Of a stretch of DNA of 5,160 nucleotides, positions 4,916 through 5,160 are shown in pieces (position 1 is the first letter of the stretch; each line of letters begins with the position of its first letter). The notes beneath the pieces were generated by a model that did not search any database, was not told the DNA's origin, and saw only the letters and a list, made by a program, of their open reading frames with translations. The DNA is taken from assembly GCA_900758955.1 (NCBI GenBank), contig CAAETL010000193.1, positions 1-5,160 on the forward strand, written 5' to 3'. Origin of the DNA: an uncultured Oscillospiraceae bacterium (lineage in GTDB: Bacteria > Bacillota > Clostridia > Oscillospirales > Oscillospiraceae). A program made the translations under genes and the position numbers.

Positions 4916-5160
4916 ATGGATCTTATGGCGTATTTTTCGTCCCTGGACCCCTTGAAGCTGGCGGGCAACCTCCCCAGCGGCGTGGCCCAGGGGCTGATCT
5001 GGGGCATTATGGCCCTGGGCGTTTACATCACCTTCCGTCTGCTGGACATTGCCGACCTGTCGGTGGACGGCACCTTTGCCCTGGGGGGCGCGGTCACCGT
5101 CATGCTGGTGCTGGCGGGGTGGCCCGCCTGGTGCGCCATGGCGGTGGCCGTACTGGCGGG
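4916..5160 (+). CDS. ABC transporter permease (TrpY-like), 5' part only
   Basis: The first 81 codons of an inner-membrane permease are present; the gene runs off the window. It starts MDLMAYFSSLDPLKLAGNLP, a short amphipathic lead, then a membrane helix in GVAQGLIWGIMALGVYITF (22-40). The polar loop RLLDIADLSVDGTFALGGAV (41-60) is characteristic of the BPD_transp_2 permeases paired with ABC_sub_bind receptors, and a second helix begins near residue 58. It would form the channel for the solute delivered by the lipoprotein upstream. GGAGG at 4904-4908 lies 7 nt before the ATG at 4916. The ATP-binding subunit is expected downstream, outside the window. Confidence 0.92.
   Translation, partial: MDLMAYFSSLDPLKLAGNLPSGVAQGLIWGIMALGVYITFRLLDIADLSVDGTFALGGAVTVMLVLAGWPAWCAMAVAVLA

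Overview
The window looks like a GC-rich, endospore-forming member of the Firmicutes, most likely a gut-type Clostridia such as the Oscillospiraceae. It carries the first two genes of the spoIIIA sporulation operon, strong GGAGG-type ribosome binding sites, and a lipoprotein ABC transporter of the ABC_sub_bind (TrpX-like) type. The genus assignment is inference from gene style only.

Layout. (1) Bases 1-1545, + strand: a candidate sigma-E promoter, then spoIIIAA and spoIIIAB with an ATGA stop/start overlap. These encode the ATPase and the membrane partner of the SpoIIIA-SpoIIQ channel between mother cell and forespore. The usual next gene, spoIIIAC, is absent: a good ribosome binding site follows spoIIIAB, but no start codon or SpoIIIAC sequence follows it. 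A GC-rich hairpin lies a few bases further on. (2) About 1617-3493, - strand: a visibly more AT-rich three-gene unit, read in the order unknown 201-residue protein, GNAT acetyltransferase (AAC(6')-like), putative lipoprotein. The last gene runs without a stop into the antisense of spoIIIAB, so its natural 3' end appears to be missing. (3) Bases 3494-3793: the divergent intergenic region. It has a perfect consensus housekeeping promoter (TTGACA, 17 bp, TATAAT) and a structured leader of about 100 nt with two hairpins, the first followed by seven T. (4) Bases 3794-5160, + strand: a substrate-binding lipoprotein, a strong intercistronic hairpin, and the first 81 codons of the cognate permease, which runs off the window. 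The ATPase gene is expected just beyond.

The most notable point is the interruption of the normally continuous spoIIIAA-AH operon straight after the ribosome binding site that should serve spoIIIAC. The far side of the AT-rich unit carries an unrelated transporter, not spoIIIAC, so a simple insertion does not explain it. Rearrangement, insertion with deletion, relocation of spoIIIAC-AH, or an assembly join are the options. I see no transposase, integrase, tRNA, rRNA or CRISPR array. I see no clear new biological system; the broken operon and the transporter leader are the best leads.
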